6,954 nt of DNA from an uncultured Faecalibacterium sp. (GCA_900772565.1 CAAHET010000131.1:1-6954); one strand, 5' to 3'. Positions 1 to 5,887 are shown, counted from the first letter of the stretch. Translations and numbers: made by a program. Notes: generated from the letters alone by a model not told the origin.

Positions 1-529
1 CACCCGCAAGGGCTCTATCACCTCGGTGCAGGCCGTCTATGTTCCCGCCGATGACCTGACCGACCCCGCCCCTGCCACCACCTTTACCCATCTGGATGCC
101 ACCACGGTTCTGAGCCGTGACATTGCATCGCAGGGCATCTACCCCGCTGTGGACCCGCTGGACTCCACCAGCCGCATCCTCAGCCCGGAGGTCGTGGGTC
201 AGGAGCACTACGAGATCGCCCGCGCCGTCCAGAAGGTGCTGCAGCGCTACAAGGAGCTGCAGGACATCATTGCCATCATGGGCATGGACGAGTTGAGCGA
301 GGAGGACAAGCGTACCGTCAGCCGCGCCCGCAAGGTGCAGCGCTTCCTGAGCCAGAGCTTCCATGTGGCAGAGCAGTTCACCGGTATGCCCGGTCAGTAT
401 GTGCCGCTGAAGGAGACCCTGCGGGGCTTCAAGATGATCCTGAGCGGCGAGTGCGACGAGCTGCCCGAGAGCGCATTCCTGTTCGCGGGCACCATCGACG
501 ACGTGTTCGCAAAAGCGAAGAAGGGGTAA
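1..529 (+). CDS. atpD: F1Fo ATP synthase subunit beta, C-terminal part (5' end outside window)
   Basis: Catalytic beta subunit of the cytoplasmic F1 head, which makes ATP from ADP and phosphate using the proton (or sodium) gradient, or hydrolyses ATP to pump ions. The reading frame is open from the first complete codon at base 2, so the apparent GTG start at 26 is an internal valine. About 175 residues are present, against a usual 460-470, so the P-loop half lies upstream of the window. Visible landmarks are VYVPADDLTDPAP near local residue 12, TTVLSRDIA, the DELSEED torque motif at 287-307 that contacts gamma and epsilon, and the ARKVQRFLSQ and FTGMPGQYVPLKET blocks of the C-terminal helical domain, ending in AKAKKG. 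It is the penultimate gene of the atp operon; atpC starts 3 bp after its stop, with the ribosome binding site inside the beta coding end. Identification is very secure. Confidence 0.97.
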   Translation, partial: TRKGSITSVQAVYVPADDLTDPAPATTFTHLDATTVLSRDIASQGIYPAVDPLDSTSRILSPEVVGQEHYEIARAVQKVLQRYKELQDIIAIMGMDELSEEDKRTVSRARKVQRFLSQSFHVAEQFTGMPGQYVPLKETLRGFKMILSGECDELPESAFLFAGTIDDVFAKAKKG

Positions 530-532
530 GCC

Positions 533-931
533 ATGACGACCTTTCATCTGACGGTGGTCACGCCGGACGGCTGCGCCTTTGAAGGTCAGGCCGAGCGCAT
601 CGTCTGCCGCGCCATTGACGGCGATATCGCCATTTTGGCAAAGCACGGCGATTACTGCACGGCACTGGGCATGGGCGAGGCGCACATTGTGGATGCCGAC
701 GGTCAGCGCCGCCGTGCAGCCTGCATGGGCGGCCTGCTCAGCGTGCTGGACGGGGACGTGCGTCTTGTGGCTACCACTTGGGAATGGGCGGAAGAAATCG
801 ACCAGGCGCGTGCGGAAGCTTCCAAGAAGCGCGCCGAGGAGATCCTTGCCCGCAAGAACCTGAACGACCGTGAGTACGAGCTGGCACAGGCGCGCCTGAA
901 GCGCGCGCTGGTGCGTACCTCTGTCCGTTAA
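533..931 (+). CDS. atpC: F1Fo ATP synthase subunit epsilon
   Basis: Small stalk subunit of F1 that rotates with gamma and, in many bacteria, brakes ATP hydrolysis. The 132-residue product has the family's usual length. Residues 1 to about 85 form the beta-sandwich domain, with the typical LTVVTPDG start, the DGDIAILAKHGDY loop (normally a GHAPLVTAL-like segment) and the MGGLLSVLDGDVRLVATTWEWAEEID strand and linker. Residues from about 90 to 132 are the charged C-terminal helical hairpin (RAEASKKRAEEILARK... LAQARLKRAL). The ATG at 533 is preceded by AAGAAGGGG at 518-526, which lies within the end of atpD; the 3-bp gap suggests translational coupling. It is the last gene of the atp operon, closed by a strong terminator 12 bp after the stop. 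Confidence 0.95.
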   Translation: MTTFHLTVVTPDGCAFEGQAERIVCRAIDGDIAILAKHGDYCTALGMGEAHIVDADGQRRRAACMGGLLSVLDGDVRLVATTWEWAEEIDQARAEASKKRAEEILARKNLNDREYELAQARLKRALVRTSVR

Positions 932-942
932 ACCCGTATGCA

Positions 943-982
943 AAAAGTCCCCCGCAGCCGATGGCTGCGGGGGACTTTTCTT
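943..982 (+). terminator. Rho-independent terminator of the atp operon
   Basis: A perfect 13-bp GC-rich stem (947-959 with 963-975) is extended by four A-T pairs (943-946 with 976-979) to 17 bp, with the three-base loop GAT. It is followed by TTTTCTT on the + strand. The A run on the left flank means it could also stop transcription coming from the right, but no minus-strand gene ends here. Confidence 0.92.
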
Positions 983-1010
983 CGATAATATACCTCCTTA
1001 ACTTTCAACT

Positions 1011-1085
1011 GGCTTGCCCTCTCCGTCACGCCCTGTCGCCGCAAAGGAAAAAGGAGGATCTGTTGCGCAAGACTGAGGGGCAAGC
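1011..1085. repeat. Short palindromic intergenic element (copy A)
   Basis: About 75 bp bounded by imperfect inverted arms. GCTTGCCCTCTCCGTC (1012-1027) matches the complement of GACTGAGGGGCAAGC (1071-1085): eight perfect pairs at the tips, then one gap and one mismatch. Inside are TTGCGCAA (1063-1070, a perfect palindrome) and TCCGTCACGCC (1022-1032). The latter resembles TCCGTCATCGCC at 2660-2671 in the larger element further right, and CTGTTGCGCAAGACTGAGGGG resembles the ATGTCGCGCAGCGACAAAAGGGGG stretch there. This suggests two degenerate copies of one family of non-coding mobile or REP-like repeats. No open frame inside is convincing. Confidence 0.45.
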
Positions 1086-1127
1086 ATATCTTCTCGTTCC
1101 AAAACCTGTACGAAACGCGCAGAATAA

Positions 1128-1156
1128 TTGCTTTTCTCCGGCAGTTCTGATATACT
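1128..1156 (+). promoter_or_regulatory. Sigma-70-type promoter (extended -10) for the antiporter gene
   Basis: TTGCTT (1128-1133), a 17-bp spacer, and TATACT (1151-1156) preceded by TG one base upstream (1148-1149), which forms an extended -10. Transcription would begin near 1163 and give a leader of about 110 nt before the antiporter ATG. The same TTGCTT -35 with 17-bp spacing is seen at the minus-strand promoter near 6849. Confidence 0.6.
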
Positions 1157-1232
1157 AGATACGTTTTCCCATTTTGACCCCGCACTGGATTTCACACAAG
1201 GATTCGATACTTTTTTGACAAGGAGGAACCGA

Positions 1233-1289
1233 GTGCTGCGGCCCTTGGCTGCGCACCCAATACAAACCACATTATGGAACAAATGTTGA
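1233..1289 (+). CDS. Possible 18-codon leader peptide overlapping the antiporter start
   Basis: AAGGAGG at 1220-1226 is the best Shine-Dalgarno in this leader. It sits 6 nt before GTG 1233, which opens an 18-codon frame ending with TGA at 1287-1289. The frame runs through the antiporter's ATG (1274) and stops 1 nt after its second in-frame ATG (1283-1285), a geometry that suits termination and re-initiation. The same bases 1233-1256 can form a hairpin (GTGC...GCAC outer stem, CTT loop, one bulged T). The peptide is unlike any family I know. The alternative is that the Shine-Dalgarno match is chance, or acts as a ribosome standby site. Confidence 0.25.
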   Translation: MLRPLAAHPIQTTLWNKC

Positions 1290-2569
1290 TCTGTCTGTCC
1301 CTTGCCCTGATCGCCGGCCTGCTCATGTCACGCGCTGCCAAGGCCGTGCGTCTGCCCGCTGTCACTGCTTACCTACTTACCGGCCTGCTGCTGGGACCCT
1401 TTTTTCTGGGCCGGCTGGGGCTGAGCCGTTTCGGCTTCGGCTTTGGCAGCCTTGCCGCCGTGGAAGGCTACGGTATTATCACACAGGTGGCGCTGGGCTT
1501 TATCGCCTTCGTCATCGGCAACGAGTTCCGGCTCAGCGCCCTGAAGCACATGGGTCGCCGCGCCGTGACCGTGGGCATTGCGCAGGCGGTGATCACCACC
1601 GCACTGGTGGATGTCGCCCTCGTTGCCCTGCACTTTGCCCGCCCGGACGTCATCTCGCTGGCCTCTGCCATCACGCTGGGCTCTATCGCCGCCGCCACCG
1701 CACCCGCCGCTACCCTGATGGTGGTCAAGCAGTACAAGGCCGACGGCCCTTTGACCAAGCTGTTGCTGATGGTGGTCGCCATTGACGACGCCGTGGGTCT
1801 GGTGCTGTTCTCGGCCTCCTACGGCGTGGCAAACGCCTTGGAGCAGGGCCGCATCGACCCCGTAAGCGTGGTGCTGGAGCCGCTGCTGGAGATCGCGCTC
1901 TCGCTGGCGCTGGGCGCTGCCGCCGGTTACCTGCTGAACCTGCTGGAAGTCTACTTCCACTCCCGCTCCAAGCGCATGAGCCTGTCGGTGGCCTTTGTGC
2001 TGCTGACGGTGGGCCTGTCCATGACCGAGTTCGAGATCAATGGCACCCGCTGCGGCTTCTCGCTGCTGCTGGTGTGCATGATGACCGGCACCGTGTTCTG
2101 CAACGTCTGCCCCACCTCGGACGAGCTGATGGACCGTCTGGACCGCTGGGTGTCCCCCATCAACATCCTGTTCTTCGTGCTGTCCGGCGCAGAGCTGGAT
2201 CTGACCATCCTCACCAACCCCATGGTGCTGCTCATCGGCGTGGTGTACATCGTGGCGCGCTCTGCCGGTAAGATCAGCGGCTCTTACCTGAGCTGCCGCG
2301 CCACCGGCTGCAGCCCCGCCATCCAGAAGTATCTGGGCATCACCCTGCTGCCGCAGGCAGGCGTGGCGCTGGGCATGGCTGCCACCGCCGCCGAGCTGTC
2401 GGACGGCCACATGGTACGCAACGTGGTGCTGTTCTCGGTGCTGGTGTACGAGCTGGTAGGCCCCACTCTGACCAAGATCTCGCTGACCGCTGCCGGAGAG
2501 ATCCGCCCCGAGGGACGCACCAGCGCCCGCGTGGAGAACCAGCCCGAAGCCCCTGTGGAGCTGAGCTGA
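1274..2569 (+). CDS. Monovalent cation:H+ antiporter (Na_H_Exchanger fold, CPA2-like)
   Basis: Predicted inner-membrane exchanger that swaps Na+ or K+ for protons, for pH and ion balance. The 431-residue product is almost entirely hydrophobic, with roughly a dozen membrane segments. Family marks are the N-terminal LPAVTAYLLTGLLLGP (28-42), GFIAFVIGNEF (75-85), the broken-helix segment GSIAAATAPAATL (136-148), the ion-binding Asp pair D171-D172 in VAIDDAVGLVLF, FFVLSGAELDL (300-310) and R329/K333 in a late helix. There is no C-terminal TrkA_N/RCK domain as in KefB/KefC, only a short polar tail from about 405. ATG 1274 is the first usable start in frame, but no Shine-Dalgarno lies before it or before the second ATG at 1283; the nearest good one (1220-1226) belongs to the leader frame. 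It is monocistronic, with its own promoter and terminator, next to the ATP synthase operon. The ion and direction cannot be told from sequence. Confidence 0.88.
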   Translation: MEQMLICLSLALIAGLLMSRAAKAVRLPAVTAYLLTGLLLGPFFLGRLGLSRFGFGFGSLAAVEGYGIITQVALGFIAFVIGNEFRLSALKHMGRRAVTVGIAQAVITTALVDVALVALHFARPDVISLASAITLGSIAAATAPAATLMVVKQYKADGPLTKLLLMVVAIDDAVGLVLFSASYGVANALEQGRIDPVSVVLEPLLEIALSLALGAAAGYLLNLLEVYFHSRSKRMSLSVAFVLLTVGLSMTEFEINGTRCGFSLLLVCMMTGTVFCNVCPTSDELMDRLDRWVSPINILFFVLSGAELDLTILTNPMVLLIGVVYIVARSAGKISGSYLSCRATGCSPAIQKYLGITLLPQAGVALGMAATAAELSDGHMVRNVVLFSVLVYELVGPTLTKISLTAAGEIRPEGRTSARVENQPEAPVELS

Positions 2570-2598
2570 GACGGCGAGGAAGAATTATTTGTAATTTG

Positions 2599-2640
2599 GG
2601 GGTTCTGAAAAGCCTGCGGGCTTTTCAGAACCCCTTTTTT
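2599..2640 (+). terminator. Rho-independent terminator after the antiporter gene
   Basis: A perfect 16-bp stem (2599-2614 with 2619-2634), the tetraloop TGCG and a run of six T (2635-2640), located 30 bp after the antiporter stop. Confidence 0.93.
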
Positions 2641-2648
2641 CATGGAAA

Positions 2649-2842
2649 GGGTCACCCCTTCCGTCATCGCCTGCGGCGATGCCACCTTCCCCAAGGGGAC
2701 GGCTTCAGCGGCGGCGGCAAAGTTTCCGTCACAACCCAAAGGCGTCCCCTTGAGGGCCGACTTCCCCCGCTCCGGGGGAAGATGTCGCGCAGCGACAAAA
2801 GGGGGAATCTGGCGAACGTAGTGAGCCTGAGGGGGTGGCTCC
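2649..2842. repeat. Palindrome-rich intergenic repeat (copy B, ~195 bp)
   Basis: A non-coding block packed with nested dyads. The outer arms CACCCCTTC (2653-2661) and GAGGGGGTG (2829-2837) pair with one wobble. Inner arms are AAGGGGAC (2693-2700) and GTCCCCTT (2744-2751). Local hairpins are CATCGCC-TGC-GGCGATG (2665-2681), CTTCCCCCG-CTC-CGGGGGAAG (2761-2781) and TGTCGC-GCA-GCGACA (2783-2797). TTCCGTCA occurs twice (2659-2666 and 2724-2731). The design resembles the REP- or MITE-like intergenic repeats common in gut Clostridia, and it shares motifs with the element at 1011-1085. A 133-codon frame across it is only the repeat read through. Just right of it, ACCTTT/AAAGGT (2859-2864, 2872-2877) followed by six T could be a weak terminator. 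Confidence 0.6.
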
Positions 2843-2884
2843 AGCACGTTGAAGCCCCACCTTTACGCGCAAAAGGTTGTTTTT

Positions 2885-2913
2885 TGTCGAATCGACACGC
2901 AATCATTGACGAA
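2885..2913 (+). promoter_or_regulatory. Two candidate Spo0A boxes upstream of the abrB-like gene
   Basis: TGTCGAA (2885-2891, preceded by TTTT) and TGACGAA (2907-2913) both match the 0A-box consensus TGNCGAA exactly. They lie in the same orientation, 22 bp apart, about two helix turns, and the second overlaps the -35 hexamer. In Bacillus subtilis, abrB is a classic target of phosphorylated Spo0A through such boxes, so the pairing of site and gene is meaningful. The first box is also part of a 13-bp perfect dyad, TGTCGAATCGACA (2885-2897). Whether binding here represses or activates cannot be told. Confidence 0.6.
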
Positions 2914-2934
2914 AGGTGTTATTTTTTGTATACT
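2906..2934 (+). promoter_or_regulatory. Sigma-70-type promoter of the abrB-hydrolase operon
   Basis: TTGACG (2906-2911), a 17-bp spacer and TATACT (2929-2934), each one base from consensus. This is the best promoter in the window. Transcription would start near 2941, leaving a leader of about 73 nt. Confidence 0.78.
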
Positions 2935-2946
2935 AAGCTTATCAGT

Positions 2947-2974
2947 ACTGGCACAATTTTCCTGTTGTGTCAGT
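2947..2974 (+). promoter_or_regulatory. Dyad in the abrB leader, possible operator or RNA hairpin
   Basis: ACTGGCACAA (2947-2956) and TTGTGTCAGT (2965-2974) are inverted arms with a single G-T mismatch and an 8-nt spacer. The dyad begins a few bases after the predicted transcription start, where a repressor would block the promoter. As RNA it could form a 10-bp hairpin. There is no T run, so it is not an intrinsic terminator. Autoregulation by the AbrB-like product is a guess. Confidence 0.4.
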
Positions 2975-3013
2975 GGTTGCTAAGAAGGAATAAATGAAGG
3001 AGAATGACACATT

Positions 3014-3265
3014 ATGAAAAGCACTGGCATCGTTCGCGGCATTGACTCGCTGGGACGGATCGTTCTGCCGAAGGAGCTGCGCACCAGTATGCACCTAGAC
3101 ACCGACACCAAATTGGAGATCTTTGTGGATGGGGACGCCATCGTCCTGAAAAAGCACCGCCCCGCCGGCAGCTGCGATTTCTGCGGCGAGGTGGACGAGC
3201 AGGCCATCCAGTTTGGCGGCTACTGCATCTGCACCGCCTGCCGCCGCAAGCTCAGCGCACTGTAA
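3014..3265 (+). CDS. AbrB/SpoVT-family transition-state regulator with cysteine-rich C-terminus
   Basis: An 83-residue DNA-binding regulator. Residues 1-50 are the AbrB swapped-hairpin domain: MKSTGIVRGIDSLGRIVLPKELR is very close to B. subtilis AbrB, including R8, R15 and R23 as the usual DNA-contact positions, followed by LEIFVDGDAIVLKKHRP. The C-terminal part differs from Bacillus AbrB: C54-x2-C57 and C71-x-C73-x2-C76 look like a small zinc-binding knuckle, a version I associate with Clostridia. AAGGAG at 2997-3002 sits 11 nt before ATG 3014. It is the first gene of an operon; the hydrolase starts 21 bp after its stop. The promoter with Spo0A-box matches suggests control by growth phase or a sporulation-derived pathway. 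The symbol abrB is plausible, but orthology is not proven. Confidence 0.9.
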   Translation: MKSTGIVRGIDSLGRIVLPKELRTSMHLDTDTKLEIFVDGDAIVLKKHRPAGSCDFCGEVDEQAIQFGGYCICTACRRKLSAL

Positions 3266-3286
3266 CTCAGAAAGGAGGCCCCTTCC

Positions 3287-4222
3287 ATGAGTCAGTTCAT
3301 CGACTTTACCCTTCCCTCCACCGTGCCGGGGCGCACCCTGCACGGCTTTCGCTGCGTCCCGGAGGGACAGGTGCGGGCGGTGCTGCAGCTGTCCCACGGC
3401 ATGGTAGAGTTCATCGACCGCTACCGCCCCTTGGCGGAATATCTGGCTGACCGGGGCATTCTGGTCACCGGGCACGACCATCTGGGGCACGGTGCCTCCA
3501 TCCGCACCAAGGAGGACTACGGCTATTTTGCCGAGCCGGACGGCAACCGCGCCGTGCTGGCCGACCTGCACGCCGTGACCGTGCTGACCAAGGAGCTGTA
3601 CCCGGATCTGCCCTACTTTTTGCTGGGACACAGCATGGGCTCCTTCTACGCCCGGCAGTATCTGTGCGAGTATGGCCGGGAGCTGGACGGTGCCATCATC
3701 ATGGGCACCGGCTTCCAGTCCAAGGCGCTGGTCAAGGTGGCCAAGACCCTTTGCCGGCTGCTGGCAGTCTTTCACGGCTGGCACTACCGCAGCAGCTTTG
3801 TGGCCAACCTTTCCTTTATGGGCTACAACAAGGGGCTGGAAGGCCGCACCACCCACGACTGGCTCAACCGCGACCAAGCCGAGGTGGACAAGTATCTGGC
3901 CGAGGAGCGCTGTACCTTCACCTTTACGCTGAACGCCTATTACAGTATGTTCAGCGGCATCCTGCGCCTGCACGACCCGGCTTTTCTGGCTCGGATGCCC
4001 AAAGACCTGCCGCTGCTCTTCCTCTCCGGCGATGCCGACCCGGTGGGCGAGCAAGGCAAAGGCGTGCGCCGCGCCATCCAGAGCCTGAAGGACGCCGGTG
4101 TGCAGAACATTGAAAGCATCTTCTACCCCGGTGCCCGCCACGAACTGCTGGTGGAGACCAACAAGCTGGAGGTTTTTGCGGATATCGCTGCATGGCTGGA
4201 TAAACAGCTGGCAAAACAGTAA
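3287..4222 (+). CDS. Alpha/beta hydrolase, monoacylglycerol lipase / Hydrolase_4 type
   Basis: A 311-residue soluble serine hydrolase with no signal peptide, likely acting on small esters or lipids such as monoacylglycerols or lysophospholipids. The fold landmarks are in order: oxyanion-loop LSHGM (35-39, with H37-G38), GHDHLGHGAS (62-71), the nucleophile elbow GHSMG (114-118, Ser116), a helical cap of about residues 140-225, LSGDADPVG (247-254, catalytic Asp251) and GARHELL (282-288, catalytic His285). The triad is complete, so the enzyme is probably active. AAAGGAGG (3271-3278) stands 8 nt before ATG 3287. It is the second gene after the AbrB-like regulator, sharing its promoter, and is followed at once by a terminator. 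The real substrate is unknown; lysophospholipase or a general esterase are equally possible. Confidence 0.88.
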   Translation: MSQFIDFTLPSTVPGRTLHGFRCVPEGQVRAVLQLSHGMVEFIDRYRPLAEYLADRGILVTGHDHLGHGASIRTKEDYGYFAEPDGNRAVLADLHAVTVLTKELYPDLPYFLLGHSMGSFYARQYLCEYGRELDGAIIMGTGFQSKALVKVAKTLCRLLAVFHGWHYRSSFVANLSFMGYNKGLEGRTTHDWLNRDQAEVDKYLAEERCTFTFTLNAYYSMFSGILRLHDPAFLARMPKDLPLLFLSGDADPVGEQGKGVRRAIQSLKDAGVQNIESIFYPGARHELLVETNKLEVFADIAAWLDKQLAKQ

Positions 4223-4228
4223 AACGAC

Positions 4229-4271
4229 CAAAGGGCTGCTGCACAAAACGTGCAGCAGCCCTTTGCTTTTT
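4229..4271 (+). terminator. Terminator shared by the convergent hydrolase and kinase genes
   Basis: A perfect 16-bp stem (4229-4244 with 4250-4265) with loop AAAAC, followed by CTTTTTCTTT. It lies 6 bp after the hydrolase stop and 8 bp beyond the stop of the minus-strand kinase gene, so it probably works in both directions. The minus-strand T run (GTCGTTTTAC) is weaker. Confidence 0.92.
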
Positions 4272-4273
4272 CT

Positions 4274-5221
4274 TTATTCTACATTCCGTTTATAGCGCAG
4301 CGGAGTCTGCACCTCGGCGCGGATCTTACCCAGATAGGTGCGGGTCTGCTCTGCGCCCTGCAAAATGGATTCCACCTGCGCCCGCTGCTCTGCGGTCAGG
4401 CCGTCATCCTCTGCCAGCAGCTCCGCGTTGCCCTCGATGATGGTCAGCGGCGTTTTCAGCTTGTGGGACAGTTGAATGATCTGCTCCCGCTGCCGCTGCT
4501 CCATGGCCCACTGCTTCTGTAAGCTGCCGGTCAGCGCGTCACCCATAGTCTGCAATGCCTGTAAAGTGCTCTCATATTCCCGCACCTTCGCACCGGAAAA
4601 CACCGCGCTGTCCAGATCTTTCCGCGCCACCGCCTGCGCCGCCGCGGTCAGCTTTTCGGTCTCCCGGGTCAGGAAGCGCCCGGTCCTGTGGGTGCTCCAC
4701 ACCACCGCGCCTACCAACAGCAGAATGCCCAGAATGCAGTGCACGGTCTGGATATCCGGCAGCACGCCCCGCAGCGCAGGGTCGGCGTAGGGCACGGCAT
4801 AGTCAAATTGCAGCAGGCAGACCGTTCCGTCCTGCAATTTCGGTGTCATATAATACTGCGTGTAGCCAAAATGCCAGCGGTTTCTCCCCTGCCGGTTCTC
4901 CATTGCACGCTGCAAGTGCCCGGCATCCATGTTGGTGGCCAGCACCTCGCTGCTGTCCGGCGCGGCAAACAGGGCGTACCGGCACAAGGAGTCCAGCTGC
5001 GTCTCATCAAAGGATTCGGCAGTCATGCCCGGCAAAACGTCCTGTGCAGCTTTCTGACAGGCCTGTGCGGCCTGATTGGCGGGCAGGAACAGCCCGCTGT
5101 TCTGGATCCACAGCAGCAGCACCAGCAGCCACCCCACCGCGACAAGCAGGCAGACCAGCGCCGTGCGCACCAGATATTGCAGCAGAACGCTGCGCAGAGA
5201 GGTCAGTCTTCGCTTTTCCAT
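4274..5221 (-). CDS. Membrane sensor histidine kinase lacking the ATP-binding domain (truncated)
   Basis: Sensor partner of the adjacent response regulator. With ATG 5221 (GTGGGA just upstream) the product has 315 residues; ATG 5239 would add six. Layout: helix TM1 about 18-39, an extracytoplasmic sensor domain about 40-158, TM2 about 160-177, a HAMP-like linker about 178-235, then the phospho-acceptor (DHp) helix pair with the H-box LSHKLKTPLT (251-260, His253). The protein stops at residue 315 just after the second DHp helix. The N, G1, F and G2 boxes of the HATPase_c domain are absent, where relatives normally run to about 450 residues. Downstream there are only 8 bp before a terminator and then a convergent gene, so the missing domain is not hidden in another frame. 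The start overlaps the regulator's end by 19 bp, indicating coupling. It may be a decayed kinase, a phosphatase or a phosphotransfer protein. Confidence 0.85.
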   Translation of the reverse strand: MEKRRLTSLRSVLLQYLVRTALVCLLVAVGWLLVLLLWIQNSGLFLPANQAAQACQKAAQDVLPGMTAESFDETQLDSLCRYALFAAPDSSEVLATNMDAGHLQRAMENRQGRNRWHFGYTQYYMTPKLQDGTVCLLQFDYAVPYADPALRGVLPDIQTVHCILGILLLVGAVVWSTHRTGRFLTRETEKLTAAAQAVARKDLDSAVFSGAKVREYESTLQALQTMGDALTGSLQKQWAMEQRQREQIIQLSHKLKTPLTIIEGNAELLAEDDGLTAEQRAQVESILQGAEQTRTYLGKIRAEVQTPLRYKRNVE

Positions 5222-5883
5222 CGGTATCCCACGCCCCATACGGTAATGAGCAGCTTTTCCGGCTCCGGCACGCCCGCTGCCCGCAGCTTTGCCCGGATAT
5301 TCTTGATGTGCTGGGTCACGGCGGTGTCGTCCGCAGTGCCGTCAATACCAAAAACCGCTTCGTAAATTTGTTCTTTGGTAAAGGTCTGCCCGGCGTGCAG
5401 CGCCAGATACTCGCAGATGGCATACTCCGAGCGGGTCAGCGGCAGCACTGTGCCCTCCACCGCCGCGCTCCGGGCGGTCAGGTCAAATGCCACGCCGCTG
5501 CGCACCATCCGGTGCGCCGGGGTGCGGCTCTGCCGCCGCAGATGCGCCGCCACCCGTGCCCGCAGCTCTGCCACCCGGAAGGGCTTGGACAAAAAGTCAT
5601 CTGCCCCGATGCCCAACCCTTCCAGCACAGCCGCCTCGTCGGTGCGGGCGCTCAAAAAGAGGATGGGTGCTTCGGTCAGGCTGCGGATGCGCCGACAGAC
5701 CGCAAAGCCGTCCTCCCCGGGCATCATCACGTCCAGCAGGATGCAGTCTGCCCAGCGGCAGAGCGGTTCGGTCAGCGCCCCGCCCGCCTGCCGCGTCTCT
5801 ACCCGGTGGCCGTCCCGCTCCAAAGTGGTGCGGATCAGCTTGCAGAGTTCCAGATTGTCATCCACTGCCAGAATGTTTGCCAC
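5203..5883 (-). CDS. OmpR/PhoB-family response regulator
   Basis: A 226-residue transcription factor controlled by phosphorylation. The receiver domain (1-118) has the acidic pair D8-D9, the phospho-acceptor D51 in CILLDVMMPGEDGF, S78 in place of the usual Thr/Ser switch residue, and K100 in FLSKPF. The winged-helix DNA-binding domain (about 127-226) shows LTRSEYAICEYLALHAGQ, the recognition helix region DDTAVTQHIKNIRAKL, and the wing ending VWGVGYRWK. The start is a GTG at 5883 with GAGGTGAT just upstream, which overlaps the stop of the TraX-like gene; the gap between the two genes is 4 bp. All residues needed for phosphorylation are present even though the partner kinase is short. Confidence 0.94.
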   Translation of the reverse strand: MANILAVDDNLELCKLIRTTLERDGHRVETRQAGGALTEPLCRWADCILLDVMMPGEDGFAVCRRIRSLTEAPILFLSARTDEAAVLEGLGIGADDFLSKPFRVAELRARVAAHLRRQSRTPAHRMVRSGVAFDLTARSAAVEGTVLPLTRSEYAICEYLALHAGQTFTKEQIYEAVFGIDGTADDTAVTQHIKNIRAKLRAAGVPEPEKLLITVWGVGYRWKSED

Positions 5884-5887
5884 AAGA

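Noticed and set aside
1063..1158. 31-codon frame from TTG with a good AAGGAGG before it
   Set aside because: Both the ribosome-site match and the start lie inside the inverted-repeat element at 1011-1085, and the stop overlaps the antiporter -10; more likely a by-product of the repeat.
1215..1220. TTGACA as a -35 for the antiporter
   Set aside because: No -10-like hexamer 16-18 bp downstream; the TTGCTT/TATACT pair upstream is better.
1373..2410. 345-codon minus-strand frame antisense to the antiporter
   Set aside because: His/Gln/Gly-rich composition from reading membrane-protein codons backwards.
2596..2997. 133-codon frame across the intergenic repeat
   Set aside because: Starts inside a terminator stem and reads through hairpins and the abrB promoter.
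3095..4246. 383-codon minus-strand frame antisense to the hydrolase
   Set aside because: Gly/Ala/Val/His/Gln-rich shadow; it crosses the shared terminator and has no ribosome binding site, while the plus strand has a full catalytic triad.
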